This document shows, piece after piece, positions 9,601 to 16,473 of a stretch of DNA of 64,000 nt. Source of the stretch: Calditrichota bacterium (GTDB lineage: Bacteria; Electryoneota; RPQS01). The notes beneath the pieces are model-generated. The model was given only the letters and a program-made list of their open reading frames with translations, was not told where the DNA came from and searched no databases. A program made the translations under genes and the position numbers. The first letter of the stretch is position 1. Each line of letters starts with the position of its first letter. Location: contig JACJVZ010000001.1 in NCBI GenBank assembly GCA_020637445.1, positions 1,798,001 to 1,862,000 on the forward strand, in the 5' to 3' direction.

Positions 9601-10811
9601 GCTACGTCGGATGAACATGCTGACACGTAGTTTGAACCCGTGTCGGTCGAATTGCGGAAAATTGTTCCGAAAGTCGCATCATCAAGGTTTGTGCAGCCAT
9701 TGCCTGCCGCGAGGAATACGTGAATTCCGTCGGCAACCATGGCCAGAATTGCAGATTTCACGCCGGCATTGTACTCCGGATTCACAACACCGTTTTGACC
9801 GGGATTGCACGGGCAAGTCTGTCCGGGCGGCAGCGGATTGGCTCCGTATCCCCAAGACGAGTTTGTAAACTCACCCGAGACCAGGTCGCTTGTCGCAAGG
9901 TCGTAGATGTCTGCCGTGGAGCCGTAGGAGCTTGAGTTGCGCTGATAAAGGCGCATCTGTTGATCGGCAACGAATCCAAGGCAACCGACATTGTTGTCAT
10001 CGCAGGCGCCAATCACACCGGTGACCGCCGTTCCGTGATCATTGTCCGTGTCGGGCGTGCCAGCCGTAGCCACCGTCGCCAAAGTCAGGTCTTCGTGAGT
10101 GGTTTGCATACCGCGCTCAAAAATACCCGTCCAGCGATTGGTTCCGGGACCGTCGACGATGTCAGGATTGTGATTTGCAAGTACCCAATCGAGATCGACG
10201 CCCGTCGGAGCGGCATCATGATACGTTTGATTGGGAGTAAAATCAGGCGTCGTATTCCCGAGATCTTGACACGTCAAGTCGATGGGAATGGGCTCGTAAT
10301 AAGCAGTTTCAACTTCGGGAGCACGAAGAACTTCGTTAATAAGAGCTTTAGGATCGGCGGGTGCTTCGGGAAGTTCGAAGCAATAAAAACTGAAAAGATC
10401 GACCAAATCCCAACCCGACTTCTTTTCGATACGAGCAAGATTGGCCATGTACTCTTCTTCTGTCTTGTTCCAAATAATCACACGGGGCTTGATTTCCGGA
10501 TGGCGAGCCAGCACGCTCTTGGTCACGGAAAGATCGCGTCCCGCAAGCGACGTCAATTGGCCGTTGCGCAAGCGCACCGTGTCTTCGTCGAAGAACTTCA
10601 CCATGAGCAGGTTCAAGAACCGGGCAGACGGGTCGACGCCTTCGGCCCAAACGTACTTGTCAAAAACGATCCGCTGTGAAAAATCGCGCGTGGGGGTTTC
10701 AGGAGCGTAAATTTCCTGTTGTTCTTGTTGCTGGGCAATCTCCCATTCCGTCGCGGCATTGGCAGACACGGCGAGCAGAAGAATAGAGCAGAGAATTAGG
10801 AGCTTTTTCAT
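6636..10811 (-). CDS. giant secreted S8 subtilase-like protein with Glu in place of catalytic Asp
   Basis: A 1391-aa exported protein with a signal peptide (MKKLLILCSILLLAVSANA). The catalytic domain spans roughly residues 210-500. His259 in NDHGTAVTG and Ser455 in NGTSNASP are canonical, and AAGNG and FTNSSWG fit the S8 fold. The position normally filled by Asp (the IDTG motif) reads GIFERG followed by THEDL, so Glu232 replaces Asp. Activity may therefore be altered or absent. After residue 500 come several repeated beta-rich modules of the CARDB/pre-peptidase type (ETGWHSIV and ETGWHGFV recur) and a final FN3-like segment. There is no PNPFN tail. It is the last gene of an operon; its ATG overlaps the upstream stop by 4 nt, and a strong terminator follows. 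Confidence 0.9.
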   Translation of the reverse strand: MKKLLILCSILLLAVSANAATEWEIAQQQEQQEIYAPETPTRDFSQRIVFDKYVWAEGVDPSARFLNLLMVKFFDEDTVRLRNGQLTSLAGRDLSVTKSVLARHPEIKPRVIIWNKTEEEYMANLARIEKKSGWDLVDLFSFYCFELPEAPADPKALINEVLRAPEVETAYYEPIPIDLTCQDLGNTTPDFTPNQTYHDAAPTGVDLDWVLANHNPDIVDGPGTNRWTGIFERGMQTTHEDLTLATVATAGTPDTDNDHGTAVTGVIGACDDNNVGCLGFVADQQMRLYQRNSSSYGSTADIYDLATSDLVSGEFTNSSWGYGANPLPPGQTCPCNPGQNGVVNPEYNAGVKSAILAMVADGIHVFLAAGNGCTNLDDATFGTIFRNSTDTGSNYVSACSSDVAHNASCFTNWGERCDLNAWGDGSFTLGYNSDGTPFVPATRDEWYTNGFNGTSNASPTVAGCAGVIHNIVRSYNGTIVSTSLMRDYLNDYGTLPGTTPGNIGRMPNLKGILAPELNPDLRSGWSYYMVARTTNDADGSNCTYPTDLNPDPSATYWNAAQENTARIGWGVPTNYTVYRDDIWTAGWTHDTLHAGQTSYGTNLQSNVRGGRHFVRLTVDPNDLVDELYETNNSAWAQWAWDPRQFTNGQVLTLSAPPTKYVTDQLDLGYTYPNVDGYGGANFATDGYWDIMMVMAQTSTADFDARIYSEDVTRANGFDDFEASSGYVSYCDFVGVNNNIVGYSAPLIGAVMNYDGESSQYRVECGSSTVLSPAPTLGRTDYGPFSLTSSELFDVVEFYVGELVPYNIEAVVTSGNANLVLSVYGPDDLYFSRASFNAQANFGGAGESEMISCWTPAETGWHSIVMHKHTYADWDQSVNFNLYVGKAAFDFVHTLGSGWSDELVVRQTTGGQPAVVPATLTGNISTNYVNILALNQGCGSAVASLDDQVHRNGPVVGTFPNWNGPIVPGSAAFGSNRNIGTVPGGRHEIANVIDYLDEGTEWNENNNRYDVQYVWTPAVLANNTMLVSPNVAPNWRDLNAIVNFPDWAVDGFRFTGGGFWSGVGMMPNDNVYDVNNLFLYAPATSSTVGFQSPLVNSWTSAADVEWVLENGNNIASETFDVGVHNNWAWPGDTSHATYRMQQSDRIQDLQSGQMYGEFPFPATQIINVFDLYLNANETTRILLDNRGAGDLGFAVYNPSLLYGSRSSFTAQENTNGDGADEELDFTPTETGWHGFVVFKNDRSDLNTNPYALVIGDRQPAAPDSLVIKWVQSTPNYYYELSWAPVTQDIYGQPLTVDTYYLMFTYDLDAVYPTGWALGGATLMNHQLPIYPNISEDGFKLVVLAVDANGFVLSESSAPDEAASLVGRRIEDIRAEVAHEDLLTPKSNRSHRE

Positions 10812-11290
10812 TTCGCGCCTCCTTCCCTCAATTCACCCGTGTCCGGGTTGCGGTCAACCTGCACTCTCTGGACGGGCTGCGGATTATTGAAGGCCTCGAT
10901 CGCGGCGAGCACTCGCTGCTCGGCTTCGGAGTTGCCTTGAGCGCGCACGTAGTTCAGAACGACTTCGAGGCGCTCTCCTTCAAGCTGAGATTTAAGCGCA
11001 ATCGCTTGCAACTCGAGAGCGTCCTGTTGTTCCGGCGCGGCCAATTCGATTTGCGCGCGCAGTTCACTCAGTTGTTCACGATAACGATCTTCAAGCGCCT
11101 GAAACTCGGGACGAAGAACCGTCGTAACGGGTTCACCCGCAAGCTGGTCGACGTTGTCCATCGAATCGGAATGTTTGAGCATTTTGTTGACGATCTTGCC
11201 GTCGTCGTAGCGGTCACCTTTCCAAACGGGTTGATCCGCCCAGGCAAGCAATGGCAGCATTATTAATGCAAATGTAAGCAGTTTCTTCAT
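10808..11290 (-). CDS. small exported helical protein
   Basis: A 160-aa protein with a signal peptide (MKKLLTFALIMLPLLAWA). The ATG at 11290 is preferred because a GGAGGAG site lies just upstream; a longer open reading start would overlap the preceding gene. The mature region from about residue 60 to 135 is rich in Glu, Gln, Leu and Ala with heptad-like spacing, so it is probably a coiled coil. No catalytic motif is seen. It sits between a similar small exported protein and the giant subtilase with 1-nt and 4-nt junctions, so it is expected to be made with them. It may be a chaperone, inhibitor or scaffold for the subtilase, but that is inference from context only. Confidence 0.85.
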   Translation of the reverse strand: MKKLLTFALIMLPLLAWADQPVWKGDRYDDGKIVNKMLKHSDSMDNVDQLAGEPVTTVLRPEFQALEDRYREQLSELRAQIELAAPEQQDALELQAIALKSQLEGERLEVVLNYVRAQGNSEAEQRVLAAIEAFNNPQPVQRVQVDRNPDTGELREGGAK

Positions 11291-11291
11291 C

Positions 11292-11699
11292 TTAGCGCTC
11301 CTCCCCACTCGTTTGGTGAGCAGCACGGTTTGACGAACTCGGTTCGGGCGTGCCTGTCGCGACCGGCGCAAGCATACTTTCGAGGTTCGCTTCGGCCCGG
11401 GCGCGAAGTTCGTCATTCCCCGTCATTCCATAATACTCGACCATCATCTCCAGTAATTGGATCTGGTAGTCTTCCTGGGTCTGGGCATATTCCGCTTCGC
11501 GCGCGACACGTTCGCTTAGCGGCGCCTGTAGGTTGTCATCCCGCATTTGGGACAGTACTGTTTCCCGCTCTTGGAGCAAATCTCGCATCTGCTGGTCCAA
11601 AGCCTGAATCTGGTCTGTTGAGGTAGCGGCGCTTTGTTCTGCCGCAAAGATGGGCAGGGCAATCACCGCGATCAACAAGAATTTCAACATCCACTTCAT
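11292..11699 (-). CDS. small exported helical protein
   Basis: A 135-aa protein and first gene of the subtilase operon. The start at 11699 is chosen because AAGGAG lies 6 nt upstream; an earlier in-frame ATG at 11717 would place this site inside the coding sequence. The signal peptide is MKWMLKFLLIAVIALPIFA. The body (about 20-110) is strongly helical, with QQMRDLLQERETVLSQM suggesting a coiled coil, and the C-terminus is low-complexity (PEPSSSN). It resembles the next gene in size and composition although no clear sequence identity is visible. Function unknown. Confidence 0.85.
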   Translation of the reverse strand: MKWMLKFLLIAVIALPIFAAEQSAATSTDQIQALDQQMRDLLQERETVLSQMRDDNLQAPLSERVAREAEYAQTQEDYQIQLLEMMVEYYGMTGNDELRARAEANLESMLAPVATGTPEPSSSNRAAHQTSGEER

Positions 11700-11767
11700 G
11701 TGCGTCTCCTTACACAATTTTCATCCGACACATCACGTCTGATACTATTTGACGTGCAATATGCAAG

Positions 11768-11796
11768 ATTATAACAAGTTGATGTGGGGTAGTCAA
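11768..11796 (-). promoter_or_regulatory. strong sigma70-like promoter of the subtilase operon
   Basis: On the minus strand TTGACT (11791-11796) and a perfect TATAAT (11768-11773) are separated by exactly 17 nt. The expected start point near 11761 leaves a leader of about 60 nt before ATG 11699. Confidence 0.75.
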
Positions 11797-12143
11797 ACAA
11801 TCCAGTACAAAAATCACGTTAAGTTGAAGAATTGAGCCAGCAATAAAATACCGTATATCACGTTGAAACAGCGATTTGTGCAATGGTTAAGAATTGCGAC
11901 TATAAGGCCTCTTCGGATTTGGAGGCATTACCCATCCGAAATGACAACAAATGGAGGAAACGCAGGAAGAGTCGTTGACAAGTGCCGACACGATGCCGCT
12001 TCGCCTCGGATTTTGGCAGTGTGCTTTCAAACAGACCCATGAGGTTATTTTAATCGATTATATTTTTATGGGTTACGGTGATATTTGTGGACTGGGTCAG
12101 GCTTAGGAGTAGGGTGAAGTGACTTGCTTTCAGGCGGAATCTG

Positions 12144-12171
12144 TTGCAAATTGTAAGGATACCTGTAATAT
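12144..12171 (+). promoter_or_regulatory. possible promoter of the beta-helix/protease operon
   Basis: TTGCAA (12144-12149) and TAATAT (12166-12171) are spaced by 16 nt. Initiation near 12178 would give a leader of about 40 nt before ATG 12219. Confidence 0.4.
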
Positions 12172-12218
12172 GTGTTTTGAGTGACGTTACTTCTGAAAGT
12201 GTAAGACTTAAAGTGAAC

Positions 12219-15200
12219 ATGAGTGTGTTGAAGAAGTCGGCAAAAATGTGGGTCTGTAGTGTCCTTTTGATCACGGCCTTGACGGTTCAAGCGTGGGCAG
12301 ATTCGACGTTCGTATCGACCGGCAACGTGAGCGGAAACTGGACGACTGCGGACAGCCCATACATTGTCCAGGGTAACTTGACCGTTGCCGCGTCGGACAG
12401 CCTTGTGATCGGCTCCGGCGTGCGTGTGTACTTTGACAGCACATATTCGATTTTGATCAACGGGTATTTGGCCGTGGACGGCACGGCCGGCGATACGGTT
12501 GTGTTTACCACGGACACATTGTCCAATCCGGGCAAGTGGCGCGGCCTGAGTTTTGTCAACGCCAACGATTCGTCGTACGTTCGTTTCGCGAAGTTCGAAT
12601 ATTCCTTCGCAGCGGGACCGCTTGGCACGGACAGCCTCGGCGGCGCGATGTACATATCGAGCGGTACGGTCTTGCGGGTCGAGCATTGTTTGTTCAGCCA
12701 GAATCGAGCGGATGTTGCGGGCGGCGCAATTTATTTGACCGGTTCTACACTGTTGATGGATTCGTGCAGATTTGACGGCAATGCCTCACGTCTAGAAGGC
12801 GGCGGGCTGTTCCTGAACAATTCGATCAACACACGCGTCGCGAATTCGAGATTTTTCAAGAACAGCTCGATCAGCGGCAGCGGCGGCGGGGCCTACATTC
12901 GCGGCACCACACCGCTGCTGACGCACTGCGAATTCGACAGCAACTTTGCCCGCGTGAACGGCGGCGGACTGGCCTTTAAGAACTGCTTTGGAACATTGGA
13001 CAGCTCGATCGTGAGCGACAATCAAGGCCGCGGCCACGGCGGCGGCATCGCGATTGAAACGTCATCTCCTGAAATTTACGACTGTACAATAGATCACAAT
13101 TGGACGCAGGATTTCGACGGCGGCGGGGTCTATATTTGGGAATCGTCACCGCACATGGTTCGCTGCAAAGTCCTGTTCAATATTTCCGCGGACGACGGCG
13201 GCGGTATTCACAGCTACCGCGAAACGTCAAACGGCGTGTTTGAACAGTGTGAAGTGCGCGGCAATGTGTGCGCGGGCGAAGGTGCCGGAATTTGGGTGAC
13301 TCTGGACGGTGCTCCGACGTTTACGGATTGCGTGGTCAAGGAAAATACCGCGGGTTTGTATGGCGGCGCAGTATACTTACGCAACAACGCCAAGCCGACG
13401 TTCACGAATTGCGATTTTGACAGCAACACGAGCCTCGGCAACGGAGGAGGTTTGTCAATCCGTCAATCGCAGCCTGTACTGACGAACTGCAGGATTCGCT
13501 GGAACGAGGCCACGGAAGATGGCGGCGGAGCGCACCTATGGGAAGCGGCGGACGCCGTGTTCAACGGCTGCTTATTCAGCGACAATCATTCGATACTCAA
13601 CGGCGGCGGAGTTTCATCGAATCAAAGCACGCTGTCGGCGACGAATTGTTTGTTCGTATCGAATGAAACGGACTCTGTCGGCGGAGGAATTGCCGCGTCG
13701 AACAGCAGCAATCTGAAATTGCGGCACTGCACGATAAGCGGAAATATAAACGGCGCTCTGCGAATTGAATCGACCGTCGCAGACGTAGAGAATTCAATTC
13801 TTTCAACGACGACCGGGAGCGGACTCTTTTTCGCGGGCGCGGAAGATTCGCGCATCGCCTATTCGTTGGTGCACGGCACGGTGGATTTCTGGGGCGCCGA
13901 TCCGGCCGAAGGTCCCGAGTATATCGGAACGCTGCGCGCGGTCAACGGCAACGGCGATTCGTGCGACACGTACTTTAACGTCTATGCCGATCCGCTGTTT
14001 GTCGACGAAGCAAACGGGGACTGGGAAATAACTTCCGCAAGTCCGGCGCTTGGAGCGGGCAATTGGAACACCAGTGCGAGTGACTATCTGGGCAACGACA
14101 GACCGATGCCGGTGATGACTTTGCCGGATATGGGTGCAATCGAGAGCATGTTCGGAGATACTCCGACGGGTTTATTTGGTCCGCAGAGCGGCGCGCTCGG
14201 TCCGGACACGGTGAAGGTTATCGCCGACGTGTTGGTGGATACGCTTGACAATTTGACCATCGCGCCGGGGACGACTGTTATTTTCTGCGGACCGAGCAAA
14301 ATGAGTATTCACGGCACGGTCACGGCTTTCGGGCTTGCAACGGACTCTATTTCGTTTAGGACCGACACACTTACGAATCCGGGATTGTGGCGCGGCATCA
14401 CGATGGACGCGAATGCAGGCGGAAGCCAATTTGATTTTGTGTCGATTACCGATTCGCGGGCTTTGACGACGTCGAGAACGCAAGGCGGTGCAATGCGTCT
14501 GCAAGACGTTTCGCCGGTTCTGAATCATTGTTTTATCTCGCGGCACAGTGCCTTGCAAGGCGGTGCGGTCTATTTGGATCATTCATCCCCCGTGTTTACG
14601 AGCTGTTTTCTGTCCAGCAGCAGCGCGGATTCCGGCGGCGTGATCTGTGTGCGCTCCGCGTCCAATCCGATTTTTGACGGCTGCACGATTGCAAACGGTG
14701 CAGCAACGGCAGGCGGCGGAATATTGAGCCAAGGAGCGACCGGCCAGTATCTGAATTCCCGCATCGAAGGCAACACGGCCACGGCAACGGGCGGCGGAAT
14801 CATGTTGGATTCGGCTCCGGCATTGGTTCGAAACAATTTGATTTTGAACAACAGCGCGCAGGCCGGCGGCGGAGTTTGGACGGGCAGTACCAGCACGACG
14901 ATTCAATACAATTCCATAGCGGGCAACACGGCAGCCGAAGGTGCGGGTCTTTACATGCGGTTTGGATCCTCGCAGGTAAAGAACAATATCCTCGCCGAAA
15001 ACCACGGTCACGGGATTTACTTTTTTGTGACGATAAGTTCGGTGGTGAAATACAACTGCGTCGCATCCAACGACAGCGCGAATTTTGCTTTCTTCACGAA
15101 TTCGCCGTCGCAAGGACCGCCGGGAATCGGCGTGCTTGACAGCTTGAACTACAACGGCGATCCATGCGACCGCTACTACAATATCGTGCTTAATCCTGAA

Positions 15201-15617
15201 TGGACGAGCGGCACGGGCCATCACTACTACTTGGGACACACGGCGACGGGCGAAGCGACGGACTCACCGTGCATCAACGCGGGCGACACACTCTTGACGG
15301 CGCCCGCGATGACGACGACTCGGACGGATTATGTTTCGGATTTTGACCGTCCCGACCAAGGTTATCACGGCCCCCAATTGGGAGAAGCGCTGCCTCCGGT
15401 GGACAGTCTGGTGATACGCGCCGACGCGGATACGTTTTATCTGTATTGGAGCTACGACCAACCAGCCCTGTTCTCGGTGAAGACTGATTCGAGCTCCAGC
15501 GGAAGTTTTCTGACGACCGTTGCCTTGACGACGGATACTTTCGTCGTGATTCCTCCGGGCGGCCCGGTGAATACGAAGCAGGGATTTTTCCACATATTGG
15601 CGGAGCCGCAGCCGTAA
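12219..15617 (+). CDS. secreted right-handed beta-helix protein, internally duplicated
   Basis: A 1132-aa protein with a signal peptide (MSVLKKSAKMWVCSVLLI then VQAWA). Start 12219 is preferred over a TTG at 12144, which would add residues ahead of the signal peptide. The body is a parallel beta-helix: coils of about 22-25 residues marked by GGG-hydrophobic turns (GGGLFL, GGGAYI, GGGLAF, GGGIAI, GGGVYI, GGGIHS) and Cys/Asn ladders, as in Pmp-like and right-handed beta-helix families. Two halves begin with matching caps (FTTDTLSNPGKWRGLSF and FRTDTLTNPGLWRGITM, near residues 96 and 708). A short FN3-like tail ends the protein, without PNPFN. A surface adhesin or polysaccharide-binding role is possible but unproven. 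Its stop overlaps the next start by 1 nt. Confidence 0.9.
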   Translation: MSVLKKSAKMWVCSVLLITALTVQAWADSTFVSTGNVSGNWTTADSPYIVQGNLTVAASDSLVIGSGVRVYFDSTYSILINGYLAVDGTAGDTVVFTTDTLSNPGKWRGLSFVNANDSSYVRFAKFEYSFAAGPLGTDSLGGAMYISSGTVLRVEHCLFSQNRADVAGGAIYLTGSTLLMDSCRFDGNASRLEGGGLFLNNSINTRVANSRFFKNSSISGSGGGAYIRGTTPLLTHCEFDSNFARVNGGGLAFKNCFGTLDSSIVSDNQGRGHGGGIAIETSSPEIYDCTIDHNWTQDFDGGGVYIWESSPHMVRCKVLFNISADDGGGIHSYRETSNGVFEQCEVRGNVCAGEGAGIWVTLDGAPTFTDCVVKENTAGLYGGAVYLRNNAKPTFTNCDFDSNTSLGNGGGLSIRQSQPVLTNCRIRWNEATEDGGGAHLWEAADAVFNGCLFSDNHSILNGGGVSSNQSTLSATNCLFVSNETDSVGGGIAASNSSNLKLRHCTISGNINGALRIESTVADVENSILSTTTGSGLFFAGAEDSRIAYSLVHGTVDFWGADPAEGPEYIGTLRAVNGNGDSCDTYFNVYADPLFVDEANGDWEITSASPALGAGNWNTSASDYLGNDRPMPVMTLPDMGAIESMFGDTPTGLFGPQSGALGPDTVKVIADVLVDTLDNLTIAPGTTVIFCGPSKMSIHGTVTAFGLATDSISFRTDTLTNPGLWRGITMDANAGGSQFDFVSITDSRALTTSRTQGGAMRLQDVSPVLNHCFISRHSALQGGAVYLDHSSPVFTSCFLSSSSADSGGVICVRSASNPIFDGCTIANGAATAGGGILSQGATGQYLNSRIEGNTATATGGGIMLDSAPALVRNNLILNNSAQAGGGVWTGSTSTTIQYNSIAGNTAAEGAGLYMRFGSSQVKNNILAENHGHGIYFFVTISSVVKYNCVASNDSANFAFFTNSPSQGPPGIGVLDSLNYNGDPCDRYYNIVLNPEWTSGTGHHYYLGHTATGEATDSPCINAGDTLLTAPAMTTTRTDYVSDFDRPDQGYHGPQLGEALPPVDSLVIRADADTFYLYWSYDQPALFSVKTDSSSSGSFLTTVALTTDTFVVIPPGGPVNTKQGFFHILAEPQP

Positions 15618-16459
15618 TGAATCAGATTGTGTCGACGGAGTGGCTGGCCGGACATCTTCAAGATGAAGGAATCGTGATCGCAGACGTGCGCTGGGTGCAC
15701 AAAAATTCCGAGGCTGCTCACCAGAGTTATTTGACCGGTCATATTCCCGGCGCGGTGTTTGTTGACGTAGACGCGGACTTGTCCGAACTCGGTGATTATT
15801 CGAAAGGCAGACATCCGCTGCCGACGCCTGAAGACTTGGTCGAGCGGTTGGCCCGCAAAGGAATCGGCAAAGGCAAACGAGTCATTTGCACGGAAGAAGA
15901 AGCATTCAAAGTAGCCGCAAGATTGTGGTGGCTTTTGCGGTGGATCGGAGTAGACGACGTCTTGGTGTTGGACGGAGGCGTCGCGAAGTGGAGGGACGAA
16001 GGACGGCCGATTGAGACGCGGGAAACGGTGCTGCCGTCCGTCGAGCCGTTTGACATTCGACTGCGGTCCGCAATGATGATCGAGGCTCCCGAAGTCGCGC
16101 GGCGGATCAAGGCAGGCGAAACTGTGCTGGATGCGCGCGCCGCAGAGCGCTACCGCGGCGAAGTTGAAGCTCTCGACAAGCGCGCGGGACACATCGACGG
16201 AGCAATGAACTTGCCGTTAGATAGTTTTCTTGAAGGCAATCCTCCCAGACTAAAGAGCGGGGAGACGCTCGCCGAGGTTGTACGTGATTTGCGACTCTCG
16301 CCTTCGAAACCCGTGACGGCTTATTGCGGATCGGGCGTGACCGCCTGTCAGCTTTTGTGGGGACTTTCACAATTAGGATTTGAAAATTTGATACTGTATC
16401 CCGGTTCATGGAGCGAATGGATCGAATTGCACCCTGAAGCCGGAGTAGCACTAACTTAG
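15617..16459 (+). CDS. tandem-rhodanese sulfurtransferase (thiosulfate/3-mercaptopyruvate type)
   Basis: A 280-aa cytoplasmic enzyme (no signal peptide) with two rhodanese domains. The N-terminal domain (about 1-125) is structural: its loop position reads CTEEEA rather than an active-site CxxGxx loop, followed by the family's AARLWWLLRW. The C-terminal domain (about 150-280) has Cys237 in YCGSGVTA, the signature of the 3-mercaptopyruvate sulfurtransferase/rhodanese family, and DARAAERYRG before it. It transfers sulfane sulfur from thiosulfate or 3-mercaptopyruvate to thiol acceptors. Its ATG overlaps the stop of the beta-helix gene (TAATGA), and 14 nt separate it from the carboxypeptidase gene. 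An intracellular sulfur-transfer enzyme inside an exported-protein operon is unexpected. Confidence 0.93.
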   Translation: MNQIVSTEWLAGHLQDEGIVIADVRWVHKNSEAAHQSYLTGHIPGAVFVDVDADLSELGDYSKGRHPLPTPEDLVERLARKGIGKGKRVICTEEEAFKVAARLWWLLRWIGVDDVLVLDGGVAKWRDEGRPIETRETVLPSVEPFDIRLRSAMMIEAPEVARRIKAGETVLDARAAERYRGEVEALDKRAGHIDGAMNLPLDSFLEGNPPRLKSGETLAEVVRDLRLSPSKPVTAYCGSGVTACQLLWGLSQLGFENLILYPGSWSEWIELHPEAGVALT

Positions 16460-16473
16460 ATAGGTAGAGAACG

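Larger units (their letters stand above)
11700..12218. other. divergent intergenic region
   Basis: This 519-nt gap separates the leftward subtilase operon from the rightward beta-helix operon. It holds the promoter at 11768-11796, a candidate rightward promoter at 12144-12171, and an inverted repeat (TTCGGAT 11912-11918, ATCCGAA 11934-11940, 15-nt spacer) that could be an operator. No gene of supportable length was found in the rest. Confidence 0.6.

Noticed and set aside
11291..11416. Longer start for the small exported protein at 10808
   Set aside because: It would add 42 basic residues before the signal peptide and overlap the upstream gene; the ATG at 11290 has a GGAGGAG site.
12144..12218. 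TTG start giving a 25-residue longer beta-helix protein
   Set aside because: The extra residues precede a complete signal peptide, and the same bases look like a promoter.
12700..13720. Repeated GGCGGCGG strings as a possible DNA microsatellite or repeat array
   Set aside because: They are in-frame Gly-Gly-Gly turns of beta-helix coils with diverged intervening sequence, so they are protein repeats and not a CRISPR or microsatellite.
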